Source of the DNA: Atrichornis clamosus | Taxonomy: Eukaryota > Chordata > Aves > Passeriformes > Menuridae | DNA length: 64,000 bases | Reading direction: 5' to 3' | Assembly: GCA_013400975.1 (NCBI GenBank) | Contig: WBMZ01006404.1 | Span: 62,001-126,000, forward strand | In this document: piece after piece, positions 63,037 to 64,000 of the stretch | How the letters are laid out: every line of letters begins with the position of its first letter | Numbering within the stretch: the first letter of the stretch is position 1 | Position numbers and translations under genes: made by a program | The notes under the pieces: model-generated | Database searches by the model: none | What the model was told of the DNA's origin: nothing | What the model saw: the letters and a program-made list of their open reading frames with translations, nothing else

Positions 63037-64000
63037 TTGGTAGTCTGAACTCTACACTGCAGAAAGCTGCTCTATTTGGTAAACTACTACTCTGCCTTTT
63101 AAGACATTAAAACCTTTTAACATATAATAAACCCCACCTCCCTAAGCCAATGAATGCATTCCCAACATTAATAATGCCTCAACCCATATCCTTTGGGAAG
63201 AGACATAGAAATTCTCCCACTCATTTCTATGACTTGATGACTTTTAGTCTAATTTTTGTGGCTTACTATCACTTTTTTTTTTTTAAGGTGGTGGAAGTTG
63301 ATATAACTGCACATGATTCTTTCATCTGCTGTCTCATTCCACTGGCCCATTTCTACATGGCACAGTCCAGGATTAATCTAAAAGGCTCCCAGCAGTTCAT
63401 TCAAAGGTGTTGTAACAGCTCTGTGCTCTGTTAACTGCAAGACACTCCACTGGGAATACATCTCACTGAAATAGCTGACCAGCAGTTACAGTTGATTCTC
63501 CTTCTGATGCTCCTGACAGAGATGTGTCTCCTACTGACACCTCAGAAGCACCACTTTGAAAGCAAAAATTGTTATGAAACTGTCCTTCTCTTTGCAAAAG
63601 CTGCCCTGAGTTTAGGCTCCATAGGCAGGACCTAAGCATGGACAGCATCATCCCTCTCAGGCTTTGGGAGAAATATAGATACTGATTGAGTAGGCAAGGA
63701 TGGATTTTGGAAAGAAAATGCAAAACTCTGAGATACTCTATGCCTTCTTCACTTTGCTCTTTATAGGTAAGTCTTGCCTTCAGGTGTCCCAGGTCACCAT
63801 GACCAGTGAAAAAGTCTGTCTGAAGCAAGAAAAATTTACCCTTGGTGAAGAAGGATCACTATCTAAATAAACTGGAAAAAAACACATGTCAATCAAACCT
63901 GTTTGGATGCACCCAGGAGTGCTGAAGGAGCTGGCTGATGTCACTGCGATGCCAACCTCAATTGTCTTGAAAGGTCATGGTGACAGAAAGAAGCTCCTCA

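Larger units (their letters stand above)
46801..64000 (-). other. NELL2: NELL2 intron, at least 17.2 kb, open at the window edge
   Basis: Starts upstream of the acceptor TTAATACACAG and continues to the right edge. I looked on the minus strand for the preceding EGF module of NELL2 (a Cys- and Gly-rich exon of about 100 bases) and did not find it, so I infer it lies outside. The interval contains the broken CR1 with the assembly gap, an (AC)8 run, a poly-T run at 60698-60712 and a local duplication at a single N. Otherwise it is AT-rich sequence without recognisable features. Confidence 0.8.

Noticed and set aside
63463..63828. 121-codon minus-strand open frame that could be a NELL2 upstream exon
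   Set aside because: It has no EGF cysteine pattern, and no splice border gives NELL2 sequence.

Overview
The window is nuclear DNA from a vertebrate, most likely a bird. Three things point to this: spliced exons of NELL2 (neural EGF-like-like protein 2) on the minus strand, several CR1 LINE fragments with the 3' end typical of avian CR1, and an avian-type retroviral LTR remnant. It is AT-rich and almost entirely non-coding. Two assembly marks (a run of 150 N at 57174-57323 and a single N at 62983) show it comes from a draft assembly. There is no bacterial-type gene organisation, and most long open frames are chance frames.

Right part (about 29470-64000): the 3' end of NELL2, read right to left. 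Five coding exons are supported by protein similarity and canonical splice sites: 46660-46800 (calcium-binding EGF), 36488-36681 (calcium-binding EGF plus start of a VWC domain), 35329-35505 (VWC), 32979-33203 (VWC) and 30208-30258 (last codons and stop). Together they give about 262 C-terminal residues of a protein of roughly 816. All junctions keep frame. A 3' UTR of about 0.74 kb probably ends near an AATAAA signal at 29490-29495. The introns are about 2.7, 2.1, 1.0 and 10.0 kb, and at least 17.2 kb of the next intron reaches the window edge; the next upstream exon was not found and is probably outside.

Left part (1-about 29470): intergenic DNA downstream of NELL2. I found no supportable gene. 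It holds a CR1 fragment (about 11360-11643), an avian ERV LTR remnant ending near 22263, a second LTR-like block with an internal duplication at exactly 250 bp offset (about 10628-10960), a (CA)10 microsatellite, and GC-richer patches that carry long but unrecognised open frames.

The intronic part also holds a broken CR1 interrupted by the assembly gap (about 56838-57775), a CR1 3' fragment (44800-44941), a probable older CR1/L3-like fragment (about 40985-41300), and a C-rich tract (G-rich in NELL2 pre-mRNA) at 39811-39930. I see no evidence of a novel system. The best points for follow-up are the repeated intron position in the three VWC domains, the probable scaffold-join duplication at 62916-63036, and the two LTR-like blocks.
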